NCBI RefSeq assembly: GCF_002860255.1
Contig: NZ_PGVE01000088.1
Span: 1 to 64,000 of the forward strand
Origin: Neobacillus cucumis
GTDB lineage: Bacteria > Bacillota > Bacilli > Bacillales > Cytobacillaceae
Reading direction: 5' to 3'
DNA: 64,000 bases
Made by a program: the position numbers and the translations under genes. The stretch's first letter is position 1; each line of letters begins with the position of its first letter. The notes beneath the pieces were generated by a model. That model searched no databases, was not told the DNA's origin, and saw only the letters and a list, made by a program, of their open reading frames with translations. Below, piece after piece: positions 1 through 7,048 of the stretch.

Positions 1-1
1 T

Positions 2-196
2 AAGAGCAAAACAAGCGATGAAATCATTCCTCGTAATAAGAAATTACGAGAGTTTTATGATAAGAAACGTGAAGAAGGAAAACCTTTTAAAGTAGCTGTT
101 ATCGCCTGTGTAAATAAGCTCTTACATTGGATTTTTGCCTTATTAAAAAGCAAATCGACCTTCCAAGATTATAGCTTAGAACCTAAATTAAACTAA
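2..196 (+). CDS. IS110-family transposase, C-terminal end (cut by window edge)
   Basis: The window opens inside a reading frame that ends in TAA at 194-196. The visible 64 residues have the usual tail of IS110-type (DEDD/Transposase_20) transposases: a basic stretch 'LREFYDKKREEGKPFKVA', then 'CVNKLLHWIFALLKS'. This part lies downstream of the catalytic serine domain. The N-terminal part and the other element end are outside the window, so I cannot say whether the element is intact. No terminal inverted repeats are seen, which is normal for IS110. The family call rests on this tail motif only. Confidence 0.72.
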   Translation, partial: KSKTSDEIIPRNKKLREFYDKKREEGKPFKVAVIACVNKLLHWIFALLKSKSTFQDYSLEPKLN

Positions 197-205
197 AAAG
201 CACAA

Positions 206-235
206 AACCTTCCAAAAATGAATTAACGGAAGGTT
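206..235. terminator. Hairpin just after the transposase
   Basis: Perfect 8-bp arms AACCTTCC (206-213) and GGAAGGTT (228-235) lie 10 bases after the transposase stop. The following ATTT is a poor T-tract, so this is either a weak terminator or a structural feature of the element end. Confidence 0.35.
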
Positions 236-260
236 ATTTGGCATGCACATTTTTAGTATA

Positions 261-489
261 TCATGCGATTTTTAAAAATTTTATTGAAAAATATTGACAA
301 ACTATTTGCTGGTTTACTTCAGTAACCATTTCAAAACAGCTTTGTTTGGCTATCCCTTGTTTTTGGAATCCTAGATGAACTATTACATCATATATTGCAG
401 CGTTAAAAACTCCATCTGTCATTGCTCTTCCAAATCCAAGTATTTGACCATCTATATCAACTATATTGTTTTCAACCAGGTGTTTAATT
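261..489 (-). pseudogene. GNAT acetyltransferase fragment
   Basis: Read on the minus strand, an open stretch of about 75 codons gives 'VDIDGQILGFGRAMTDGV', then 'AAIYDVIVHLGFQKQGIAKQ', which is the acetyl-CoA binding motif A region (Q-x-x-G-I/A) of GNAT enzymes. There is no start codon with a ribosome binding site, the N-terminal strands are missing, and the C-terminus ends early in unrelated residues. It is best read as a decayed acetyltransferase next to the IS110 remnant. Confidence 0.55.
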
Positions 490-728
490 CAAACCTCCCC
501 CACTTTTCCTTTTTGTCACGAAGTGTTCAATTCTTTTTGACTTCTTTTTGAACAGATTCCTAAAGAACTCCAAATTTAAAATCAATGAATCTATAATGAC
601 AATGTAAACAAGATGATTATATTGTTAATTGCTTTTGATCTTTATTCAATCATTCAAACTTAATAAGAGAAATGTGTTTAATGTAGAAAAATTAGAAATC
701 GAAAATCATTCACTGGAGGAATTTATAA

Positions 729-2408
729 ATGAGTATGTTTTGTTTTCAATGTCAAGAAACCGCAAAAGGAACAGGTTGTACAGTTGTTGGAGTATGTGGA
801 AAAAAAGATGATTTAGCAAATATGCAAGATTTATTAATTTACACGATTAAGGGAGTATCGATTGTGAATTCAATGGCTCGTGAAATCGGGTTGAATCAAA
901 AGAAAACAGATCAGTTTATCATAAATGGTCTTTTTATGACGATTACAAATGCAAATTGGGATAAAAATGAATTTTTAAATACCGTAAGAGAAGGATTAAG
1001 CCTCCGGGAAGAAATTAAAGCGGCAATTACAACTGCAGGCTACACTTTAGACAACGATAGCGATTTTGTCACTTGGTACGGCGAAACAAATAACCAGCTT
1101 GAAATGAAATCTGCTTCTCAAGAAGTTAGTGTTTTAGCTACAAGAGATGAAGATATTCGTTCATTAAGAGAATTAGTGACTTACGGTTTGAAGGGAATGG
1201 CTGCCTATTTAGAGCATGCGGCAAATCTTTGCTATGAAAATGAAGAGCTAAATGCATTTATACAAAAAGCACTTGCAATGATTACAGATGATTCAGTATG
1301 TATGGAACAATTGATTCAACTTTCAATAGAATGTGGAAAGTACGGCGTTCATGCCATGGAGCTTTTAGATACTGCAAATACATCAACATATGGTCATCCT
1401 GAAATGACGAAAGTAAACATTGGTGTACGTCAAAATCCGGGAATTTTAGTTAGCGGTCATGACCTGAAAGATATGGAACAGTTATTAAAACAAACGGAAG
1501 GCACAGGAGTAGATGTGTATACACATAGTGAAATGCTCCCAGCGCACTATTATCCAGCATTCAAAAAATATGATCATTTTGTCGGTAACTACGGAAATGC
1601 ATGGTGGGAACAAACTCGTGAATTCGAGAGCTTTAACGGTCCGATTTTAATGACAACAAACTGTATTGTACCACCAAAGGAATCTTATAAAGGAAGAATG
1701 TATACAACTGGTGCAACTGCTGTTGAGGGTGTAACCTATATTCCTAAAAATGAAGATGATACAAAGGATTTCTCCGTTATTATTGAGCATGCAATGAAAT
1801 GCCAACCACCAGTAGAAATTGAAACAGGTGAAATTATTGGAGGATTTGCGCATAATCAAGTGGCTCAAGTGGCTGATCAAGTGGTAGAAGCTGTGAAAAA
1901 GGGTGATATCAAACGATTCTTTGTAATGGCTGGCTGTGATGGTCGCCATAAGAGCAGAACTTATTATAGAGAGTTTGCCGAAGAGCTTCCAAAAGATACG
2001 ATCATTTTAACAGCCGGTTGTGCAAAATATCGATACAATAAGCTAGATTTAGGTGATATTAACGGAATTCCAAGGGTCCTTGATGCCGGTCAATGTAACG
2101 ATTCCTACTCTCTTGTCATGACTGCATTGAAGCTGAAAGAAGCCTTCGGATTAGAAAGTGTAAATGAATTACCATTATATTACAATATCGCATGGTATGA
2201 GCAAAAAGCGGTGATTGTTTTCTTATCTTTACTTTACTTAGGTGTGAAAAATATTCACGTTGGACCAACATTACCAGCTTTCTTATCACCAAACGTAACG
2301 AACTTCTTAATTGAGAATTTTGGTGTAGGCGGCATTTCCAATACAAAAGCCGACATCGAAATGTTCATGAACAGCTCAATTGAAATTCAAGGAAGTACAT
2401 TAGTTTAA
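729..2408 (+). CDS. hcp: Hydroxylamine reductase / hybrid cluster protein
   Basis: Cytosolic Fe-S enzyme of 559 residues that reduces hydroxylamine and probably NO, usually linked to nitrosative stress and anaerobic nitrogen metabolism. The N-terminal cysteines C5, C8, C17 and C23 form the C-x2-C-x8-C-x5-C motif for the cubane cluster. The hybrid-cluster blocks 'TTNCIVPP', 'MAGCDGRH', 'TAGCAKYRYN' and 'DAGQCNDSYS' are all present in order. GGAGGA at 715-720 sits 8 bases before the ATG. It is monocistronic, followed by a strong terminator. No adjacent NADH oxidoreductase (hcr) gene is present. No convincing FNR or NsrR site was found upstream. Confidence 0.95.
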   Translation: MSMFCFQCQETAKGTGCTVVGVCGKKDDLANMQDLLIYTIKGVSIVNSMAREIGLNQKKTDQFIINGLFMTITNANWDKNEFLNTVREGLSLREEIKAAITTAGYTLDNDSDFVTWYGETNNQLEMKSASQEVSVLATRDEDIRSLRELVTYGLKGMAAYLEHAANLCYENEELNAFIQKALAMITDDSVCMEQLIQLSIECGKYGVHAMELLDTANTSTYGHPEMTKVNIGVRQNPGILVSGHDLKDMEQLLKQTEGTGVDVYTHSEMLPAHYYPAFKKYDHFVGNYGNAWWEQTREFESFNGPILMTTNCIVPPKESYKGRMYTTGATAVEGVTYIPKNEDDTKDFSVIIEHAMKCQPPVEIETGEIIGGFAHNQVAQVADQVVEAVKKGDIKRFFVMAGCDGRHKSRTYYREFAEELPKDTIILTAGCAKYRYNKLDLGDINGIPRVLDAGQCNDSYSLVMTALKLKEAFGLESVNELPLYYNIAWYEQKAVIVFLSLLYLGVKNIHVGPTLPAFLSPNVTNFLIENFGVGGISNTKADIEMFMNSSIEIQGSTLV

Positions 2409-2414
2409 TAATAG

Positions 2415-2453
2415 CCCCATTCCTAACGAAGCATCAAGGAATGGGGTTTTTTT
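2415..2453 (+). terminator. Intrinsic terminator of hcp
   Basis: CCCCATTCCT (2415-2424) pairs with AGGAATGGGG (2437-2446) and is followed by seven T. It starts 6 bases after the hcp stop. Confidence 0.9.
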
Positions 2454-2754
2454 ATTTATATTTAAAAACACTTAATAACTGTATTTCCATTGCCATGACC
2501 ATAACCTTCTTCTGCAGCCACTGCATCTGCTTTTGTAACAGGAATAGTTCTATTTTTATTCCATTATTCAAAGAGTCTATTACATCTAAGTTTACTTGGA
2601 GTTCTATCCTACTATTATAAGGGGGTGTAATAAACGTTCTACGTTCATTTCTGTCAACATTTGAATGCCCTTCATGAAATTGATCGAAGAAAGAAGTATA
2701 TCGAAGGACTACCTCTAACAATAATAATACAATAAATTTATATGATAAAATCAT
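2454..2754 (-). other. Gap with a possible frameshifted remnant
   Basis: About 330 bases between hcp and the DUF2975 gene. A minus-strand frame of 100 codons starts at 2754 with no ribosome binding site. A second minus frame near 2460-2560 gives a more protein-like tail ('IPVTKADAVAAEEGYGHG') that ends at the same place. Together they suggest a short gene broken by a frameshift near 2560. I do not recognise the product. It may also be non-coding. Confidence 0.2.
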
Positions 2755-2783
2755 GTTGTCATTAAATAAGTGAGGTGTTTTAA

Positions 2784-3272
2784 ATGAATGTTAAACGAGG
2801 TTCGACCACTTTCTTAAAGGTAATTATTTTTCTGGCTGGAATTGCAGTTCTTGCATTGTGCATATTTTTGGTGCCTAAGATCGGGAATTTTGCTGGAGAG
2901 TTGTATCCACATTTCACTTATATGAAATCTCTCGTTTTAATCGATATGTACGCAGCAGCGATACCTTTTTACTTTGCTCTGTATCAAGCTTTTAAACTTT
3001 TAAGCTATATTGATAAGAACCAAGCGTTCTCGGAATTATCGGTAAAGGCTTTAAAGAAAATAAAATTCTGTGCCATAACGATCAGTACCTTGTACCTGCT
3101 AGGTATGCCACTCTACTATCTCATGGCGAAAAAAGTTGACCCACCAAGTATCATACCAATCGGATTGGTCATTATTTTCGCCTCAAAGGTGATCGCCGTT
3201 TTTGCTGCTGTTCTTCAAAGACTTTTACAAGAAGCTATTAATATAAAATCAGAAAATGATTTAACGATCTGA
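2784..3272 (+). CDS. DUF2975 membrane protein
   Basis: A 162-residue integral membrane protein with four hydrophobic segments (about residues 10-32, 50-70, 92-112 and 125-145), the DUF2975 arrangement seen in B. subtilis YoaS. Function is unknown. In this family it is nearly always followed by a small Cro/C1-type regulator, as here, with 10 bases between the genes. GAGGTG precedes the ATG at good spacing. The pair is probably one transcription unit. Confidence 0.8.
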   Translation: MNVKRGSTTFLKVIIFLAGIAVLALCIFLVPKIGNFAGELYPHFTYMKSLVLIDMYAAAIPFYFALYQAFKLLSYIDKNQAFSELSVKALKKIKFCAITISTLYLLGMPLYYLMAKKVDPPSIIPIGLVIIFASKVIAVFAAVLQRLLQEAINIKSENDLTI

Positions 3273-3282
3273 GATGAATATC

Positions 3283-3501
3283 ATGGCGATTATCATCAAT
3301 GTTGATGTGATGTTGGCAAAAAGGAAAATGAGCGTAACAGAATTATCGGAGAGGGTTGGAATTACGATTGCGAATCTTTCCATTCTGAAAAATGGGAAAG
3401 CAAAAGCGGTTCGTTTTTCAACATTAGAAGCGGTATGTAAGGCTTTGGATTGTCAGCCAGGTGATATTTTGGAGTACAAAAGAGACGAAGACACTCAATA
3501 A
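3283..3501 (+). CDS. YozG-like Cro/C1-type helix-turn-helix regulator
   Basis: A 72-residue single-domain DNA-binding protein. 'MSVTELSERVGITIANLSILK' is the helix-turn-helix, followed by 'FSTLEAVCKALDCQPGDILEY', the hallmark of the YozG/XRE subfamily paired with DUF2975 proteins. An ATG at 3274 is also in frame, but the family normally begins with M-A/I-I-I, and the GAG at 3271-3273 is spaced for the ATG at 3283. It probably represses its own two-gene operon. Confidence 0.85.
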   Translation: MAIIINVDVMLAKRKMSVTELSERVGITIANLSILKNGKAKAVRFSTLEAVCKALDCQPGDILEYKRDEDTQ

Positions 3502-3570
3502 AAACAGACAGCAACTTTCTTCAACCAACGGGATTAGATAGTGAACTATGGGTTGATTACATTGAGATAT

Positions 3571-3602
3571 TCCCGCCTCTTTATTTTAAGGCGGGATTTT
3601 TT
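3571..3602 (+). terminator. Terminator of the DUF2975/YozG-like operon
   Basis: TCCCGCCT (3571-3578) and AGGCGGGA (3589-3596) form a perfect stem followed by TTTTTT. Confidence 0.88.
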
Positions 3603-3628
3603 ATTAAAAACGTCTTTTTTCCGACCTT

Positions 3629-3703
3629 CTACTCTTCATGTGCAGCATAATATAATAATTCACTAATATTTGCCCATGCATTTAAGTATTCATATTTCTC
3701 CAT
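3629..3703 (-). CDS. Candidate 24-residue peptide
   Basis: A tiny minus-strand ORF encodes MEKYEYLNAWANISELLYYA plus four more residues. It has a near-perfect AAAGGAGGT at 3711-3719, 7-8 bases before the ATG, better than most real genes here. The peptide is acidic/aromatic, without a signal peptide or membrane segment. I do not recognise it. The 250 bases upstream (3720-3958) hold no other ORF. Support is only the ribosome binding site. Confidence 0.4.
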   Translation of the reverse strand: MEKYEYLNAWANISELLYYAAHEE

Positions 3704-3959
3704 GGTTTACACCTCCTTTGTACACTGAATCGTATTCAGCTAACAACTTACCAACAAAAGTGCAATACTGTGTTACATACTTGTAAACTGTATCTACCCA
3801 GTTCGTTCTAAATGAAACACTTAATTGTTTATTCCTTCGTAATACCAAGATTTAATCTAGGGCAATTATAAACCGTAAATAATGACAGAATGACTTTAAT
3901 GTGTTTTCAGCTTTTCCAATGTTATATAGAAGTTATAGAAAATTGAAAACAGGAATGAC

Positions 3960-4005
3960 AAAAAGGGCGGAGTATTTAACATTATTACCGTTAAATACTA
4001 CGCCA
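3960..4005 (-). terminator. Terminator of the DUF3885 gene
   Basis: On the minus strand GGCGTAGTATTTAAC pairs with GTTAAATACTCCGCC, with one or two unpaired bases, and is followed by CTTTTTG. It lies about 55 bases after the DUF3885 stop. Confidence 0.75.
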
Positions 4006-4057
4006 GGTCATTATACATATAACTGTCATGTTACTTGAAGAAGAAGAAGAATAATCT

Positions 4058-4696
4058 TTATTTAAACATCTTGTCTATATCATTCCTATCATAATCTAAA
4101 ATCCAATCATTGTATCTATTATACATATCTTTAATTGTTTCGGGTGATGTCGATAATAAATCACAACCTCTGTCATCGTAAACGTGAAAGATAGTTTTCT
4201 TATTGATATTTATGAAGTAAACTCTATGGAAAAAACTTGGTTTTAACCCTAAGTCTTGGTTGCAAATAGCTTTTAACAATGGAATGTATTTAAAATCAGA
4301 TGTTTTGCAGTTTAGAGAAAATCTATGAGTTTTATATGTACCTTCTTCATCATCCTCTGGGAATATATAAGGCATTACTTGATGTTCCAACTTAAACAAT
4401 AATGATTTGTCTACATAGCGAGAAAAGTTCTTTAACTGATGTCTAATGGTTTTCCCTTTATCAAAATCATTTACATCCAGCACGACAAGTATTTCCTCTG
4501 TTGGAGAATGCACAGCTTTAAATAAAGTAATAGCCCTTTTATAACTCCCCAGTATATAAGGGTTGTCGGGAAAATCATATTCTCTTTTCCACTCCACCCC
4601 TAGTTCAAAACGTATTCCAATATCCCAACTATAAAATAAAGGTGGTCTAAGCTCTAAATTGGGGAAATTCTTATTTATAAAGTGGCTTAATTTCAT
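4058..4696 (-). CDS. DUF3885 domain protein
   Basis: A 212-residue soluble protein. The C-terminal block 'VYFININKKTIFHVYDDRGCDLL' region with the YDDRGCD core marks DUF3885, a family scattered through Bacillales with no established function. There is no signal peptide, and charged/aromatic residues suggest a compact cytosolic fold. A GGGGTG lies 5-6 bases before the ATG. The gene stands alone with its own terminator. Some DUF3885-like proteins sit in accessory islands, but no partner toxin gene is visible here. Confidence 0.75.
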   Translation of the reverse strand: MKLSHFINKNFPNLELRPPLFYSWDIGIRFELGVEWKREYDFPDNPYILGSYKRAITLFKAVHSPTEEILVVLDVNDFDKGKTIRHQLKNFSRYVDKSLLFKLEHQVMPYIFPEDDEEGTYKTHRFSLNCKTSDFKYIPLLKAICNQDLGLKPSFFHRVYFININKKTIFHVYDDRGCDLLSTSPETIKDMYNRYNDWILDYDRNDIDKMFK

Positions 4697-5146
4697 TACC
4701 GCACCCCATTTGATTCATTCATTAAACCCATCGTACTTTAACTAACCTGAAACGTTAGGTCAAAATTAAAAGGTCAGAGCATAGCTATGTTGAGTTATGT
4801 TGACCCATTTGTAGCTATTTTAATCTCTGGTTTCATTTTATGAGAGCAATTCATGGTATTACAAACCATAGGTGGGATTCTTTATTCGGTTCCACTTTTA
4901 TTAGTGAAATGAGGTTCCGCAGAATACAAATAAACGAATAAAAGGACATTCTCTATTTTAATAAAGAAAAAGGATAATACCTTCATTTGGGTATTATCCT
5001 TTTTCTTGTAGATTTTAAATTTATTATTATACTTTATGTTCAATAAACCTACTGATGCAGGACTCCATTTGACATTCCTTATTGAGTTAACCTGCACCGT
5101 ATAAATAAATGTAGCCGTGTAAATATCAGGTCCAGTATTTGATCTA
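4697..5146. other. Gap between the DUF3885 and DUF1540 genes
   Basis: About 450 bases without a supportable gene. It contains the promoter area of the DUF3885 gene and the long hairpin at 4964-5007. A 100-codon minus frame crosses the hairpin and overlaps the DUF1540 gene out of frame; it lacks a ribosome binding site and is not called. Confidence 0.5.
4964..5007. terminator. Bidirectional terminator
   Basis: An 18-bp perfect stem: AAGAAAAAGGATAATACC at 4964-4981 pairs with its complement at 4990-5007. A-rich and T-rich flanks make it work in both directions. On the minus strand it would end transcription from the DUF1540 gene. Confidence 0.8.
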
Positions 5147-5302
5147 TTAGCGTTCTTCAAAAGTCTTACAAGCAGTTTCTTCAACATTATTCGCTACTTC
5201 TCTACCGTTGGGGCCAACCACATAAATAGAGTCAGCAATGCATTGGTCGCCTTTTGCCCAATATTTACAATTTTTAACATTGCATTTTACCTCTAAATTC
5301 AT
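5147..5302 (-). CDS. DUF1540 small cysteine protein
   Basis: A 51-residue protein with the DUF1540 pattern: 'CNVKNCKYWAKGDQCIAD', then 'ETACKTFEER'. The four spaced cysteines (residues 7, 12, 21, 45) probably bind a metal. AAGGAGGT lies 9 bases before the ATG. Family members are common in endospore formers and clostridia; their role is not settled. A second member is encoded at 13152-13364. Confidence 0.88.
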   Translation of the reverse strand: MNLEVKCNVKNCKYWAKGDQCIADSIYVVGPNGREVANNVEETACKTFEER

Positions 5303-5435
5303 CTCTTGTAACCTCCTTAAATGGTCTTATTAATCCATACCCTTTAAGAAAATGAGGTAAACATTTTCTAAATTGGAGTTTTTTTGTAATGGGCTGTCCC
5401 TTTTCCTGCATAAAGATGTAAAAGGGGGATATTTT

Positions 5436-5801
5436 ATGAAAATTTTCTTTTCTTCAAATAAACTTATACGATATGCAGTTGCCTATGTTTTTATCATATC
5501 TGGACTGATGAAGTTACTGAGTGCAAACCTGGCGAAGCATTTTCTTGGATTAGGACTGCCCTATCCTCACCTTATGTTAAAGCTTGTCATTTTCCTAGAA
5601 TTAGTTTGCGGAGTTTTAATATTAATCAATAAATCTGTTAAAAATGCCGTAGTCCCTTTAATTGGTATCATGATTGTAGCACTTCTTTTAACAAAGGTAC
5701 CCCTAATGCAAACCAGTATCATCACATTCGCCTTTCAAGCTCGATTAGATATTGTCATGTTAGTACTCCTAGTTTATCTATACAAGCAATCTCCTAGGTG
5801 A
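5436..5801 (+). CDS. DoxX-family membrane protein
   Basis: A 121-residue protein with four membrane segments, typical of DoxX/MauE-like proteins. The pattern is 'YVFIISGLMKL' in helix 1, then 'LVIFLELVCGVLILI', 'IGIMIVALLLTKV' and a C-terminal helix ending in KQSPR. The start at 5436 is chosen because AAAGGGGGAT lies 6 bases upstream; an earlier in-frame ATG at 5373 has no such site. DoxX proteins are linked to redox or quinone metabolism in some bacteria, but the function here is open. Confidence 0.75.
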   Translation: MKIFFSSNKLIRYAVAYVFIISGLMKLLSANLAKHFLGLGLPYPHLMLKLVIFLELVCGVLILINKSVKNAVVPLIGIMIVALLLTKVPLMQTSIITFAFQARLDIVMLVLLVYLYKQSPR

Positions 5802-5857
5802 TTCTCTCATGTGTTAAAATAATAATATCTATTATTATTTGGTGAGTGAACACACTT

Positions 5858-6934
5858 ATGAACTTAAAAGTAAAGGTAAAAACCCTGCCATTAACTCCTG
5901 GCGTTTATCTAATGAAAGACTCCTTTGGTAATATCATATATGTCGGAAAAGCCAAAAATCTAAAGAGACGAGTGCAGTCATATTTTCAACATTCAAAGGC
6001 TCATTCTGAAAAGATCAAAAAGATGGTGTCTAACCTAAAGGATTTTGACTATCTCCTGACGGACACGGAATTTGAAGCCTTTTTGCTCGAATGTAAATTG
6101 ATAAGGGAATTAAAGCCTCATTTTAATAAAAAAATGAAAAATCCTCAAAGGTACACCTATCTCGTGGTAAAAACTGATGAAGGAAAGCGGGTCTTGGAAA
6201 TATCCCACTCGTTAATGGAAAATGACGGAAATCTATATTTCGGGCCATTTATCAACAAGTACACCGTCGAAAAAGCGATCAATGGTTTGAAAGAAGCTTT
6301 TAAAATAAGCTGTAGCAACCCATCCATGAAGAATGGACCATGTTTAAATTATTCATTAGGTTTGTGCATCGGTATGTGTGTAGATGGTTCCGCTCTAGAA
6401 GATTACAATCGAATTTTGGACAAGATTTTTGCTTTGTTGCAAGGGAAGGACACAGCAATACTTGAAGAAATCAAACAGAAAATGGCAGCTGCATCCGAAC
6501 AATTTCAGTTTGAAGCCGCGGCAAAATATCGGAACATCCTTGATTCGATTAACGCCCTCCTTTATAAAGAGCAGGTCATCGAATTTACCGCGGAAAATCA
6601 AAATATTGTGGTGGTTGAATCCATAGGTGAATCTACGATTAAACTTTTTCTTATTAAGGGGAACAAACTTTTATATAGTAAAAAAATAAATAACCAAACA
6701 AATCTAGGAACCATAAGGAAAGAACTATTAACTTATTTTAAACAAAGTCCTCTCAACTCTCCAATTGTAGTTAGTAAAGAGGAACTAGATGAGACACAAA
6801 TTATTTATACCTATTTGAAAAGCGGTAATTGCCGTTATCGTATTATACCTGATGAATGGCTTGAGTCCGGGATTGATTCGTTAATGGATCATGTACTTGA
6901 AGAATTACTAAAAGAAATGTGTACTTTTAATTAG
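5858..6934 (+). CDS. UvrC-like GIY-YIG nuclease, short form
   Basis: A 358-residue relative of the N-terminal half of UvrC. Residues 10-90 are the GIY-YIG endonuclease ('PGVYLMKDSFGNIIYVGKAK', 'TEFEAFLLECKLIRELKP'). Then comes the UvrC cysteine region ('PCLNYSLGLCIGMC') and a UVR coiled coil near residues 190-230. The C-terminal RNase H-like nuclease and helix-hairpin-helix of true UvrC (about 590 residues) are absent, so at most the 3' incision could be made, as in E. coli Cho. ATG at 5858 is preferred over the GTG at 5846 because GGTGAG is correctly spaced for it. Confidence 0.82.
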   Translation: MNLKVKVKTLPLTPGVYLMKDSFGNIIYVGKAKNLKRRVQSYFQHSKAHSEKIKKMVSNLKDFDYLLTDTEFEAFLLECKLIRELKPHFNKKMKNPQRYTYLVVKTDEGKRVLEISHSLMENDGNLYFGPFINKYTVEKAINGLKEAFKISCSNPSMKNGPCLNYSLGLCIGMCVDGSALEDYNRILDKIFALLQGKDTAILEEIKQKMAAASEQFQFEAAAKYRNILDSINALLYKEQVIEFTAENQNIVVVESIGESTIKLFLIKGNKLLYSKKINNQTNLGTIRKELLTYFKQSPLNSPIVVSKEELDETQIIYTYLKSGNCRYRIIPDEWLESGIDSLMDHVLEELLKEMCTFN

Positions 6935-6977
6935 AGAACTACCGAAAAGTTCTTGAGGAACATTCTACTTTGGAACC

Positions 6978-7025
6978 GGGGACTGGCTTATCCATCAAAT
7001 TTATTGGACTAGCTAGTCCCTTCGT
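6978..7025. terminator. Hairpin between convergent genes
   Basis: GGGACTGGCT (6978-6987) pairs with AGCTAGTCCC (7011-7020) with one G:T pair. The T-tract is weak, so this is a probable rather than certain terminator. Confidence 0.5.
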
Positions 7026-7048
7026 CACATAACCTATAACTGAAATAT

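Noticed and set aside
510..560. Possible FNR/NsrR-type operator before hcp
   Set aside because: Inverted symmetry is poor (TTGTCACGAAGTGTTCAA), matching no consensus well enough.
4882..5187. 100-codon minus-strand ORF
   Set aside because: It runs through the 18-bp terminator stem and overlaps the clear DUF1540 gene out of frame, with no ribosome binding site.
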